From NCBI GenBank assembly GCA_934045905.1, contig OW203768.1, positions 14,474,316 through 14,538,315 of the forward strand: a DNA stretch of 64,000 nt, given 5' to 3'. The DNA is from Leuctra nigra (taxonomy: Eukaryota > Arthropoda > Insecta > Plecoptera > Leuctridae). Position numbers and translations under genes: made by a program. The notes beneath the pieces are model-generated. The model did not search any database. It was not told the origin of the DNA and saw only the letters and a program-made list of their open reading frames with translations. Of the stretch, positions 11,199 through 20,540 are shown piece after piece; positions within the stretch are counted from its first letter, which is position 1; each line of letters starts with the position of its first letter.

Positions 11199-11687
11199 TC
11201 ACCCCATGTGATCAACCTCTGTACTATGACCAAGATTTTTCCCCACACAGTCACATTTTTCATGATTTTGAACCATAAACATATGTTTTCTTTCATTGTT
11301 CGTCTCTGACGAGAACAGACCAATGACGATGTTAACAGATGACTCTTTAACTGCTTCACATTCTTCATTGAGACGACAGCATCTACGACAGTTACCACAA
11401 CGCCGAAGCACGAGATTAGCAGGCACATACTCTTCATGTGTCTCCCGAGATACATTCAAACTTTCAAATGAAATAACCGTTAGTTGTGGCATGCTCTTTA
11501 CTTTTTCACACTTTTCATAAAACATTTTAACACCTTCTTTAAGTTTTTTATATTTCCAAATTTTCTGCTTCACTTCTTGTAAAGCAAGAGCACTTCTGAA
11601 TTCTTGTAGCCCGCTTGACGTCTCGGCGGAAGCTTCATGATGTACAGTGAAGACGAGAAAAACAAGAACCAACTGGAGACACGACAT
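11199..11687 (-). CDS. Secreted PDGF/VEGF-like cystine-knot protein, copy 4
   Basis: A 162-aa predicted secreted protein. ATG at 11687 aligns with the paralogues; a longer frame reaches back to 11756, but the extra residues lie in the conserved leader and are not expected to be translated. It carries the signal peptide MSCLQLVLVFLVFTV, a single LQEFRSALALQEVKQKIW segment (the SRWLQ motif is not duplicated), knot cysteines EKCEK, RRCGNCRRCC, EEC and terminal KCDC, and a short tail ending VDHMG. The core reads CGNCRRCC where most members have CGNCHGCC, so the usually invariant glycine before CC is arginine. It is the tandem partner of the pseudogene at 9122-9613. Probably functional. Confidence 0.86.
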   Translation of the reverse strand: MSCLQLVLVFLVFTVHHEASAETSSGLQEFRSALALQEVKQKIWKYKKLKEGVKMFYEKCEKVKSMPQLTVISFESLNVSRETHEEYVPANLVLRRCGNCRRCCRLNEECEAVKESSVNIVIGLFSSETNNERKHMFMVQNHEKCDCVGKNLGHSTEVDHMG

Positions 11688-11760
11688 TGCAGCAAGAATC
11701 TTCACAACAAAGTGTCTTGCATTCGATATTTTCCAGCATTTCCCCCGGTCGACCATGTCT

Positions 11761-11792
11761 TCGATTAGGTACCAATCCTTTTTCCGGTAGCG
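11761..11792 (-). promoter_or_regulatory. Conserved upstream block of the VEGF-like genes (copy 4)
   Basis: On the minus strand the 'CCGGAAAAAGGATTGGTACC' version of the shared block lies about 74 bases before the start. A 4-base insertion ('ggta') separates it from the following 'taatcga', compared with copies 2 and 3. Confidence 0.42.
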
Positions 11793-12309
11793 ATGAAATT
11801 ATTGCGAAAACTTTAAATTTTTTACTGTAAAGTTTTGAGTAACGCGTTGATAAAATGATATCGACATACCTGGAGATAACACTATGTGAAACGTGACATG
11901 AAATGGACAAGGCCCATGAAATAGAAATTTACAACAAAATGATCAGGAAAATTAGCAGATACAAAGCAAATTTACCCATACCTATAACTTGATCCACTTT
12001 CATAAAATTTAAATTACAGCTGTCAATACAAAGGGTACATGAGGTTCGGGAGTCATCTTACGGAATCTGTACATTTCAATGGGCTGTTTTAGATAATTTT
12101 GTATGCTGCATAGTTAAAATATCTTTATAAAAAAATATTGAAAACAAGGACCCCGAATGTTCACGTTCAAGAACTGATTTCAATTCAATGGCTATTTTGG
12201 CAATTCAAGTCATATTTGAACACAATTTCCCAAATGAAAATTGTATCTATTCATCTATATTCTCAGGGAAAAAACCTATCTTTTTTCTTTTATTTTTTAA
12301 ATTTTTAGT

Positions 12310-15300
12310 TTATTGTTGATTACTAAACTTCGGTTGGGCCATTCCAACACATTCACATTTTTCTGCGTTTGTTACTGCAATCTGACGCGTACTCTTGGTA
12401 TTCGATAGCGAGATCACTTTAAGAATAATTTTAACAGATTTCGTAAACGAAATACACTTTTGTCCGGGCGAACAGCATCCATGGCAGTTACCACAACGTT
12501 GAAGCACCAGGTATCTGGGAACAAAACTCTCATCACTCCCTCTCTCAACACCCAAACTTCCGAACGAAACAATTTCTTTATGTGGCTTTTTCATTTCCTC
12601 AATACACATTTCCTTAAATTCTTTCACTTCTTTTTTAACTTTCTTATTACTCCAAACTTTCTGTGCCTCTTTGTTGACTTTGTCTAAAGCAAAAGCTCGT
12701 CTGTATGCTTGTAGCCATCTTGACGGCACTGCATTGCTTTCACTTCCGTATTGTTGAATCCATCTTGAAGACTCGGCGTCGACTTCTTGACGTACCACAG
12801 AGAGAACGAGGAGTTCAGTTTCAGTTTCAGTTTCAGTTTTATTTCCAATAAGTACATTTTTTACATGTAATGACCCTTGAGGAGCATAGGTTTGCCCTCA
12901 TGTGTTAGGGTTTTTTGGAAAGTATTGTACTGCATTGTGTTCAATATATTATCTATATCCAACACAATACAATGCATTACATTACAGGTCTATTTTAGTT
13001 AACAATTTATAAAATAAATATAATATTTACCTAGCATAAATGCATAATACATAATATTTAAGAATTAATTTTTACTATAAGCTAAACAGGTAGAATACAG
13101 GGTAGGAAAGTATTCATTATGATATGTTGAACTATATAGATCATAAATTATATCACCTATTCATAATCACTCAATTTTATACTCTTTAATGCATATTATA
13201 TTTAACATGTGTTTTACTAAAATATATCTATTACTATCTATTCCTAAAGATATCTTTTGGCCTACTCGTTGAGATATTCGTCTAAGGAATAATAGGCTTT
13301 TTTTATGAGAAACATTTTTAGTTTATGTTTAAATATGTGTAATTCTTTTTCATCTCTTAAGTCTCTGGGTAGATTATTGTATAGTTTTAATTTTTCGTAA
13401 CTCGAGTTTTTTTGGGTTAATTTTGTTCTGTATTTTGTGGTATGAACCTTTTCTTTTTGTCTTGTATTGTGTGTGTGTATGTCCTGGTTTTGGGGAAAAT
13501 TTTGAAGATTTTTTTTTATAGTTACCGTTGATTCGTATATGTATAGACTATAGAAAGTTAATATCTTATGTTTAATAAAGTGTGGCTTGCAGTGTGGTTT
13601 TGCAAACGATTTTTTGTCTTTGTTTCTGAGTCCCAGGATGGCTCTTACAGCCCGCTTTTGTATCTTGAATATTTGCCGAATATTTGTCGAATTTCCCCAG
13701 AATTGAAGGCCGTAGCGCATATGTGACTCGAAATTTGCATAATAAGCTATTTTGGCTGTTTTTATATTGGTAGTGTTTTTAATTATTTTTAGAGCAAAGC
13801 ATGAACTACTTAGTTTTTTTGATAGTGCCTCACAGTGGCTTTTCCACTTAAGTTTTTCGTCAATTAACAGTCCCAAGAATTTCGTTTCTTCAACTTTCTC
13901 TATTTTTGTATTATCTTTTTTGTTTTCAATATCGTTTATTGTAGAATTTGGGTGTGTGTGGAGGCTATTGAAGTGAATGAAATTTGTTTTGGTGGAGTTC
14001 AATAGTAATTTATTGGCATTGAACCAGGTTGTTGCCTCCTGCATAGTTATTTCTGCTTTTACTTTTAACACTTCTTTATCTTTGTCTTTGATTATTATGC
14101 TTGTGTCATCAGCATAAAGTTCCGCATTGATAATTAATTCTGGTAGGTCATTGATAAATATCACGAAAAGAAGTGGTCCCAAAATTGACCCTTGTGGTAC
14201 TCCTGCTATGACTGCTTCTGGCTTTGAGAGGTATCTCGATTCTCTGCCGTTATTATCTAAGGCCGTTATTTCTACGTATTGTATTCTATTAGACAAATAT
14301 GATTTAAGTAATTGTAGCGCTATTCCCCTTATCCCATAATGTTGCAGTTTGAATAGTAGAATTTTGTGATCAATACAATCGAATGCCTTCGACAGATCAC
14401 AAAATACTCCAATAACCTGTTCCTTGTTTTCGATTCCGTTTACTGCATTTTCAATGAAATTTCCTATAGTATCTGTTGTTCCTTTTCTTTGTCGAAATCC
14501 ATTTTGTTTGTTTGACAGTAAATTTTCTTGTTCTAAAAATGATGCCACCCTAACATGTATTATTTTTTCTAGGAGTTTAGATATAGCCGGTAGAAGGGAA
14601 ATTGGTCTATAATTACAAATTTGAGTTTTCATTCCTTTTTTGTAAAGAGGTATTATTTTTGATATTTTGAGCTTTTTGGGGAATATTCCATCATTTATGC
14701 AGCTGTTAAATATGTGTACGAGAGGGTGAACTATGTATTTTATACATTTTTTAATAAGTGTGACTGGAATCTCATCTAGTCCGAAAGAACTTTTGTTTTT
14801 GAGGTTCATCGTTATGTTTATTATTTCTTTCGCATTGGTTTCCCTCATGAAAATTGTTTTCTGGGAGTAGGTTTCCCTTTTCATGAAGTGTAAATATTCA
14901 TTTCCATTATTTTGCAAGTCTTTTGTTAGTGATTTTGCAGTATTTGCGTATTCTGTATTAAATGCGTTGGCAATATGTTCATGATTTTTAATTATTTCAT
15001 TTTCATTTATTAATTGTATGTTTTCCTGCTTCTTGCATTTGACGTTGTTAGTTTGTTCGTTTATCACTTGCCATACCTTTTTAGATTTTTTAATCTTTTC
15101 ACACGAATTTATTTGGTTTTGAATATCTCTGTTCTTCGCTGCTGCTAGTACCTTTTTATAAATTCTTTTGTATGATTTGTAATACGTATTAGTAAATGAA
15201 GTTTGGTAGTGTTTGTTTATTATAAATAATGACTTTAAGTTTTTTCTGGATGCTTTTATTCCTGATGTTAGCCAGGAAATTCTTTTCTGTTTAACATTAT

Positions 15301-15732
15301 GTTTTATTTTCTTTTCTGGAAAGTGGTGATCAAATGTGGACTTAAATAGGATTTCGAATGCTTCGTATTTGTCGTCAGGCGTGGTGTATTCATATATTGG
15401 ATCCCAAACGGTTTCTTTTATTCTGTCAATAAAGGCCGCTATGTTTTTTTCACTAAACTGGCGTCTTATGATAGTTTTAGGAATTATTCTAGGGGTGTTC
15501 AATTTGAGAGTTATTTTTTGTGCAAAGTGATCCGAAAGATTGTTGTTGATGACCTGGACGTTAAATTTGTCCTTAGTTAAGTTTGTTGCTATGTTGTCTA
15601 AAGTAGATGAGGTTCCGTGTACTTGGTCGAATCTAGTTGGTTCTGATATCGTTACTTTTAAGTTGTATGTCAGGAAAAGGTTTTGAAGTTGTCTCTTAGC
15701 ATTTGTGTTTTTGTTAAAACATTGAACAACAT
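12310..15732 (-). pseudogene. VEGF-like copy 5, split by a LINE inserted in the signal peptide
   Basis: The 3' part (12310-12813) encodes the end of the signal peptide (LLVLSVV), duplicated SRWIQQY/SRWLQAY motifs, RRAFALDKVNKEAQKVW, first knot cysteine (KEMCIE), LQRCGNCHGCC, GQKC and terminal KCECV. The signal-peptide codons stop at 12813, and the sequence turns into a LINE 3' tail. On the far side of the LINE, 15730-15732 is the matching start codon, in the family's usual 'ctgcaATG' context and preceded by the family leader ('cacttggttgcgaagattc'). About 20 bases of the signal peptide present in paralogues are missing at the break. No secreted product can be made from this copy, although the knot region is otherwise undamaged, so the insertion seems recent. 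Confidence 0.85.
12814..15729 (-). mobile_element. 5'-truncated CR1/L2-like LINE inserted in VEGF-like copy 5
   Basis: A non-LTR element in the same orientation as the host gene. Its 3' end on the minus strand is a microsatellite of the unit TGAAAC (at least three copies, plus strand 'gtttca'), the kind of tail typical of the CR1/L2/Daphne group and unlike a poly-A tail. The 5' end is truncated inside the endonuclease. No clean target-site duplication is visible; comparison with copy 1 implies a small target-site deletion instead. Confidence 0.85.
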
Positions 15733-15862
15733 TGCAGATTGAATCTTCGCAACCAAGTGACAAAATGAATGCGGTTCCCAGCCTATTATTTGATCCATTT
15801 ATAAATGTAGGTAGAATAGTTTCCGGTCTCTTCCCTATACGACCAATCCCTGGATCAGCCAT
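13262..15862 (-). CDS. LINE ORF2 remnant: partial endonuclease plus reverse transcriptase
   Basis: An uninterrupted 866-codon frame. The first 45 or so residues are translated host leader sequence, not LINE. The element starts about residue 47 with the C-terminal third of an APE-type endonuclease (ISEPTRFD ... TLDNIATN ... SDHFAQ). The reverse transcriptase follows: NYRPISLLPAISKLLEKII, GVFCDLSKAFDCIDHKIL (catalytic Asp), AGVPQGSILGPLLFVIFIN and YADD at about residues 583-586. It then runs to a C-terminal thumb/tail region (LRYGLQFWGNS-like, ending LNE). The motif set fits the CR1/L2-like clade. The frame is intact, but without a full endonuclease the copy cannot move by itself. Confidence 0.88.
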   Translation of the reverse strand: MADPGIGRIGKRPETILPTFINGSNNRLGTAFILSLGCEDSICNVVQCFNKNTNAKRQLQNLFLTYNLKVTISEPTRFDQVHGTSSTLDNIATNLTKDKFNVQVINNNLSDHFAQKITLKLNTPRIIPKTIIRRQFSEKNIAAFIDRIKETVWDPIYEYTTPDDKYEAFEILFKSTFDHHFPEKKIKHNVKQKRISWLTSGIKASRKNLKSLFIINKHYQTSFTNTYYKSYKRIYKKVLAAAKNRDIQNQINSCEKIKKSKKVWQVINEQTNNVKCKKQENIQLINENEIIKNHEHIANAFNTEYANTAKSLTKDLQNNGNEYLHFMKRETYSQKTIFMRETNAKEIINITMNLKNKSSFGLDEIPVTLIKKCIKYIVHPLVHIFNSCINDGIFPKKLKISKIIPLYKKGMKTQICNYRPISLLPAISKLLEKIIHVRVASFLEQENLLSNKQNGFRQRKGTTDTIGNFIENAVNGIENKEQVIGVFCDLSKAFDCIDHKILLFKLQHYGIRGIALQLLKSYLSNRIQYVEITALDNNGRESRYLSKPEAVIAGVPQGSILGPLLFVIFINDLPELIINAELYADDTSIIIKDKDKEVLKVKAEITMQEATTWFNANKLLLNSTKTNFIHFNSLHTHPNSTINDIENKKDNTKIEKVEETKFLGLLIDEKLKWKSHCEALSKKLSSSCFALKIIKNTTNIKTAKIAYYANFESHMRYGLQFWGNSTNIRQIFKIQKRAVRAILGLRNKDKKSFAKPHCKPHFIKHKILTFYSLYIYESTVTIKKNLQNFPQNQDIHTHNTRQKEKVHTTKYRTKLTQKNSSYEKLKLYNNLPRDLRDEKELHIFKHKLKMFLIKKAYYSLDEYLNE

Positions 15863-17040
15863 CTTTTTTGCGGTAGCTACGAAAATATCAAATATTTTCC
15901 ATGTTTCTGTGGAAAAGCTTGCAATACTAAATTCAAGGTATCATTTTCCGAGGATTTTGCACAAAGTGTATATGTAATAATGTATATGTATAATGTCTAA
16001 TGTATAATGTCTAATGTATAATGTCTAATGTATGGTACATTAGTGACTCTGCCCGGAAGAACAATTTGTATCCAACACATTTTTCATTTTTTCGAAATGA
16101 GTGTCTATGAATGCATAATATTGTTAATTTATTGACAGCGCGTAGGACTATAGGAACTAAATTTGCAAGTAGGGGGGGGGGGGATACTATTGTAAAAGAA
16201 CTTAAGCTGGAGATACTAGTGTTTACGAACACAATGGGGGTCTGGAGGGAGCAAAATGCGGGTCCGGGGGCGCGCCATGAAAAATTTTGAACTTCAGGCA
16301 TGAATTTGGTGCATTTCTACGCGATTTTAACACTTTTTAAGCATATTTTTATCTTGATAACATAGGGAGGGGAATTGAATCAGACGGGGGGGGGGTGTCC
16401 CCGTTCTTACCTCCCCCCCTTCCCCGCCCCCCCTTCTTACGCTCCTGTTTATTGATGAACACTTAGAATGTTATTAGATTATTTCGTCATTATCAAGGAA
16501 ACGAGTTGATAGGTAATTAGAACCAGTCAGTCTTAAAACAGTAGTAAAAACTCTCATTGAATCAAGTAGTAACTCTGAACAGGAAAAATGAAATGTGAGT
16601 TTAACTCGTAGAACTTACTTGGACATCAATGTTGACAACAACCGCAACAACCGCAACCGCATATTTTGTATATAACCTGGTTAGGTATATTGAAGCAATT
16701 GACGTCCGCTGTTAAACGTGATCGATTCATTTATCCTGACTTCCAGTCAACATTTTTATTGATATCTGCGTTCACTATTCATCACAATATATAAACGTTT
16801 TATTTACTGAGATGAGAAATATATTATATATATTGTTCTTGGGTATTTATTGCAAGAATAATTAAAAATTGCTCTTTTGGAGACATGACCTCCTTAAAGT
16901 TTAAACGATCAATCAACTATCAAGGAATGTCATTGGTTGTCTTAAAGTTTAAACGATCAATCAACTATCAAAGAATGTCATTGGTTGTTGTCAATAGTCC
17001 TAATCAACTGTTTAAAATTTAGCAGGGTATTGAAAACTGG
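15763..17040. other. Intergenic stretch with G-runs and a short tandem duplication
   Basis: No gene recognised. It contains the displaced 5' flank of copy 5, G-rich runs at 16170 and 16386 followed by 'cccccccttcttacgctcct', and 'taatgtctaatgtata' micro-repeats near 15990. Confidence 0.55.
16893..16988. repeat. 48-bp direct repeat, two copies
   Basis: Two adjacent units begin 'cttaaagtttaaacgatcaa' (16893 and 16941) and differ at one visible base (ggaatg/agaatg). A related inverse segment ('caaccaatgacattcattga') occurs near 36343, so this is part of a dispersed family. Confidence 0.8.
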
Positions 17041-17143
17041 ACCTAAATGAAGTAAGTCCAAAATATAAAACACCCGTTGTTATAAAGTGTCCGTGAGAAA
17101 TAACTATTTGAAAGTAATATTACCCTTATTTCAAGGAATCCTA

Positions 17144-17327
17144 AAGGCCGATGCACAATTGACGCAAACGGACGACGCGGACGGACGACGGAGACGGATA
17201 CGATGTTTAAGTATGACATATTCACTCTGGCTGTTCACAATCGGACGCGGACGGACGACGACTTTAACATTGTCCGTCTCCGTCGTCCGTCCGCGTCGTC
17301 CGTCCGCGTCAATTGTGCATTGGCCTT
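17144..17327. mobile_element. MITE with ~55-bp inverted repeats rich in GACGGACG
   Basis: A 184-bp element flanked by TA on both sides (17142-17143, 17328-17329), the target used by Tc1/mariner-type elements. The left terminus 'AAGGCCGATGCACAATTGAC' is mirrored at the right as 'gtcaattgtgcattggcctt'. The inverted repeats continue for about 55 bases through runs of CGGACGGACGACG that are very GC-rich compared with the surrounding DNA. It has no coding capacity. Confidence 0.85.
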
Positions 17328-17329
17328 TA

Positions 17330-18597
17330 GACAGCACAAACGATGCTCAAAGTCAGCAAGCTTTTCAAGGTGGAGTCTTTATCATTGAATTAGATGTATT
17401 TGTAAATCAATTCAAAACGGTGTTAAATTTACAGAGTCTTCTAATAAATGAAGACGTCACACAACTGTTCTTTAAACATTTGAAAGGTGTTGCTGTCATT
17501 TTGCATTGCTCATTCCTAATGAAGTCGGGGACGATATCGGGGGAGTGGGAATTGTTGTCGCGCATATTGTGAGCTCAACGAACCAAAAAGAGAACAGTTC
17601 TCGTGGCTTCATTGCTTCTGATCTCATCTTAGCGGAGCGGGCAAATGTCGTTGACTGATGATCAAGTTTTATAGAAGAGATTCTAGTCGAATGCTTGTCA
17701 GTTTTCACTCGACTGCTGAATTGAGGTTAGCCAAGGAGATATCAGGTCTTATTTTAGAATATGGAGATAGGAAATGATAGCAGTGATTTGAGTTTGGTTG
17801 AGCAGCTGTGAGGAGGAAGAATAAGAAAATCAGGGACGTTGAGTCATGATTTATGCTAGATTTAAGCGTAATGATCACTGTTTTATATACTAAGAAAGAA
17901 CGACGCTTAGTTGACAAATGGCAGCACTTGTATAAATGGCAATTGAAGGTGACGACAGGAAAATTGGAGACAAATTAATTTTATTTTCATCACTTACGTA
18001 TACAATTTCATGAATAATCTAAGCGGCATAATTTGTATCGTTTAAAGTAATCGTTCAAAGTAATTTTTCAGCTTGACACGCTGACGACGCTGCTCGACGT
18101 CGAAAAGAGCAGCAAAGACGCCTGTCAGGAAATACAGCCTCCTTCACTTCAACAATGTGTATAAAACAGATACATCAATAAACACGTTTCTATCAAGCAT
18201 ATGAATCTGTTGTACAATAAGCTTTGGGAAAATTGCAGCAGTGAAGAGAAGTCATGTTCGTGTGAAATCCTTTCGACATAAAAAGAAAATTAACAAAGAG
18301 AGAAATTATATATATGATGAAGTGCATGCCCAAAAGTATGCAGATATTGAAAAGTTCCAAAACATAATTACCTGTGAACGTATTGGAACGAACGTAGTTG
18401 ATCTGCAAAAATATCGAAACCCGGGAAACAGTGTGTGTGTATCAACACCAGTGAGCCAGCAAGAGACTATACAAAAATCACTCAAAAAGCGGCATTAAAT
18501 ATCTTGTTAAATTTATCAAAACAAACTACAACACGGTCATATGAAGAGCTGCAAGTAAAATGTATAGTTTAATTCGTAGCTCAATAGTGACAACGTT
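17330..18597. other. Intergenic stretch before the satellite array
   Basis: Open frames here (for example 18241-18498 on the plus strand) are short, lysine-rich and match no family I know. No splice-supported gene is visible. Confidence 0.5.
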
Positions 18598-20230
18598 GCG
18601 CCATCACATTATCAACACACTCACACAGACATCGCGTTCATCGTGCAGTCGAATAGCTACGGTTCAAACAACAGCGTTGTTCACTTAGTGACCAGACTCT
18701 GCACCACCGTTTAATCAGCACACTCACACAGACATCGCGTTCATCGTGCAGTCGAATAGCTACGGTTCAAACAACAGCGTTGTTCACTTAGTGACCAGAC
18801 TCTGCACCACCGTTTAATCAGCACACTCACACAGACATCGCGTTCATCGTGCAGTCGAATAGCTACGGTTCAAACAACAGCGTTGTTCACTTAGTGACCA
18901 GACTCTGCACCACCGTTTAATCAGCACACTCACACAGACATCGCGTTCATCGTGCAGTCGAATAGCTACGGTTCAAACAACAGCGTTGTTCACTTAGTGA
19001 CCAGACTCTGCACCACCGTTTAATCAGCACACTCACACAGACATCGCGTTCATCGTGCAGTCGAATAGCTACGGTTCAAACAACAGCGTTGTTCACTTAG
19101 TGACCAGACTCTGCACCACCGTTTAATCAGCACACTCACACAGACATCGCGTTCATCGTGCAGTCGAATAGCTACGGTTCAAACAACAGCGTTGTTCACT
19201 TAGTGACCAGACTCTGCACCACCGCTTAATCAGCACACTCACACAGACATCGCGTTCATCGTGCAGTCGAATAGCTACGGTTCAAACAACAGCGTTGTTC
19301 ACTTAGTGACCAGACTCTGCACCACCGTTTAATCAGCACACTCACAAAGACATCGCGTTCATCGTGCAGTCGAAGAGCTACGGTTCAAACAACAGCGTTG
19401 TTCACTTAGTGACCAGACTCTGCACCACCGCTTAATCAGCACACTCACACAGACATCGCGTTCATCGTGCAGTCGAATAGCTACGGTTCAAACAACAGCG
19501 TTGTTCACTTAGTGACCAGACTCTGCACCACCGTTTAATCAGCACACTCACACAGACATCGCGTTCATCGTGCAGTCGAATAGCTACGGTTCAAACAACA
19601 GCGTTGTTCACTTAGTGACCAGACTCTGCACCACCGTTTAATCAGCACACTCACACAGACATCGCGTTCATCGTGCAGTCGAATAGCTACGGTTCAAACA
19701 ACAGCGTTGTTCACTTAGTGACCAGACTCTGCACCACCGTTTAATCAGCACACTCACACAGACATCGCGTTCATCGTGCAGTCGAATAGCTACGGTTCAA
19801 ACAACAGCGTTGTTCACTTAGTGACCAGACTCTGCACCACCGTTTAATCAGCACACTCACACAGACATCGCGTTCATCGTGCAGTCGAATAGCTACGGTT
19901 CAAACAACAGCGTTGTTCACTTAGTGACCAGACTCTGCACCACCGTTTAATCAGCACACTCACACAGACATCGCGTTCATCGTGCAGTCGAATAGCTACG
20001 GTTCAAACAACAGCGTTGTTCACTTAGTGACCAGACTCTGCACCACCGCTTAATCAGCACACTCACACAGACATCGCGTTCATCGTGCAGTCGAATAGCT
20101 ACGGTTCAAACAACAGCGTTGTTCACTTAGTGACCAGACTCTGCACCACAGTATTATCAACACACTCACAAGTCACAAGACATCGCGTTCATCGTGCAGT
20201 CGAAAAGCTACGGTTCAAACAACAGCGTTG
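18598..20230 (+). repeat. 103-bp satellite array, about 16 copies
   Basis: The phrase 'gacatcgcgttcatcgtgca' first occurs at 18628 and repeats every 103 bases (18731, 18834 ...) to 20179. The last unit has a ~6-base insertion and the edges are diverged. Internal units are nearly identical, with only a few single-base variants (for example cgtttaat/cgcttaat, gaatagc/gaagagc). Each unit carries the near-palindrome AACAAC-AGC-GTTGTT. Copies are direct, abutting and without unique spacers. Confidence 0.97.
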
Positions 20231-20540
20231 TTACTAAGGTGCATCCATAAACTACGTTCGCGATTTGGTGGGGAAGGGGGGAGGGTCACCATTTGTGACA
20301 TAGTCACAAGTGGGGAAGGGTGTGTTAGTAGTTATGTTACGTCACACTTCCAAACTCAAATTTCATTTTTTTTTTTTTTTTTGAAAGCGATAAATATGAT
20401 ACTCAATCCTATTTGGGTGGGGGGGGGGGGGGGGGGGGGAATCCACCATTTGTGACGAAATTACAGATGGGGGGGGGGGGGGGTAGTTGATTTTGTGACA
20501 AGCTGTGACATTGGGGAGAGGGGGGTTAAAGAAGGCCAAG
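20231..20540. repeat. G-rich dispersed repeat
   Basis: Starts 'aggtgcatccataaactacg', followed by several poly-G runs alternating with 'accatttgtgac' and 'tgtgaca' words. This looks like a known style of insect interspersed repeat, but I cannot name the family. Confidence 0.45.

Larger units (their letters stand above)
8190..11840. repeat. Tandem segmental duplication (8190-9780 and 10060-11840)
   Basis: Two head-to-tail copies of a unit of roughly 1.6-1.8 kb, each holding one VEGF-like gene on the minus strand with its flanks. Matching landmarks: 'acgcagagtg' at 8218 and 10078, 'attcggtttccgggggaaga' near 8823 and 10791, the start codons at 9613 and 11687, and the upstream CCGGAAAAAGG block. 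Spacing drifts through indels, so the event is not very recent. It created copies 3 and 4. Confidence 0.8.

Noticed and set aside
17087..17572. 161-codon frame with repeated RRPSAS motifs
   Set aside because: It is produced by reading through the GACGGACG inverted repeats of the MITE at 17144-17327.
18598..20230. Regular array resembling a CRISPR
   Set aside because: The 103-bp units abut without unique spacers, and the context is a eukaryotic satellite.
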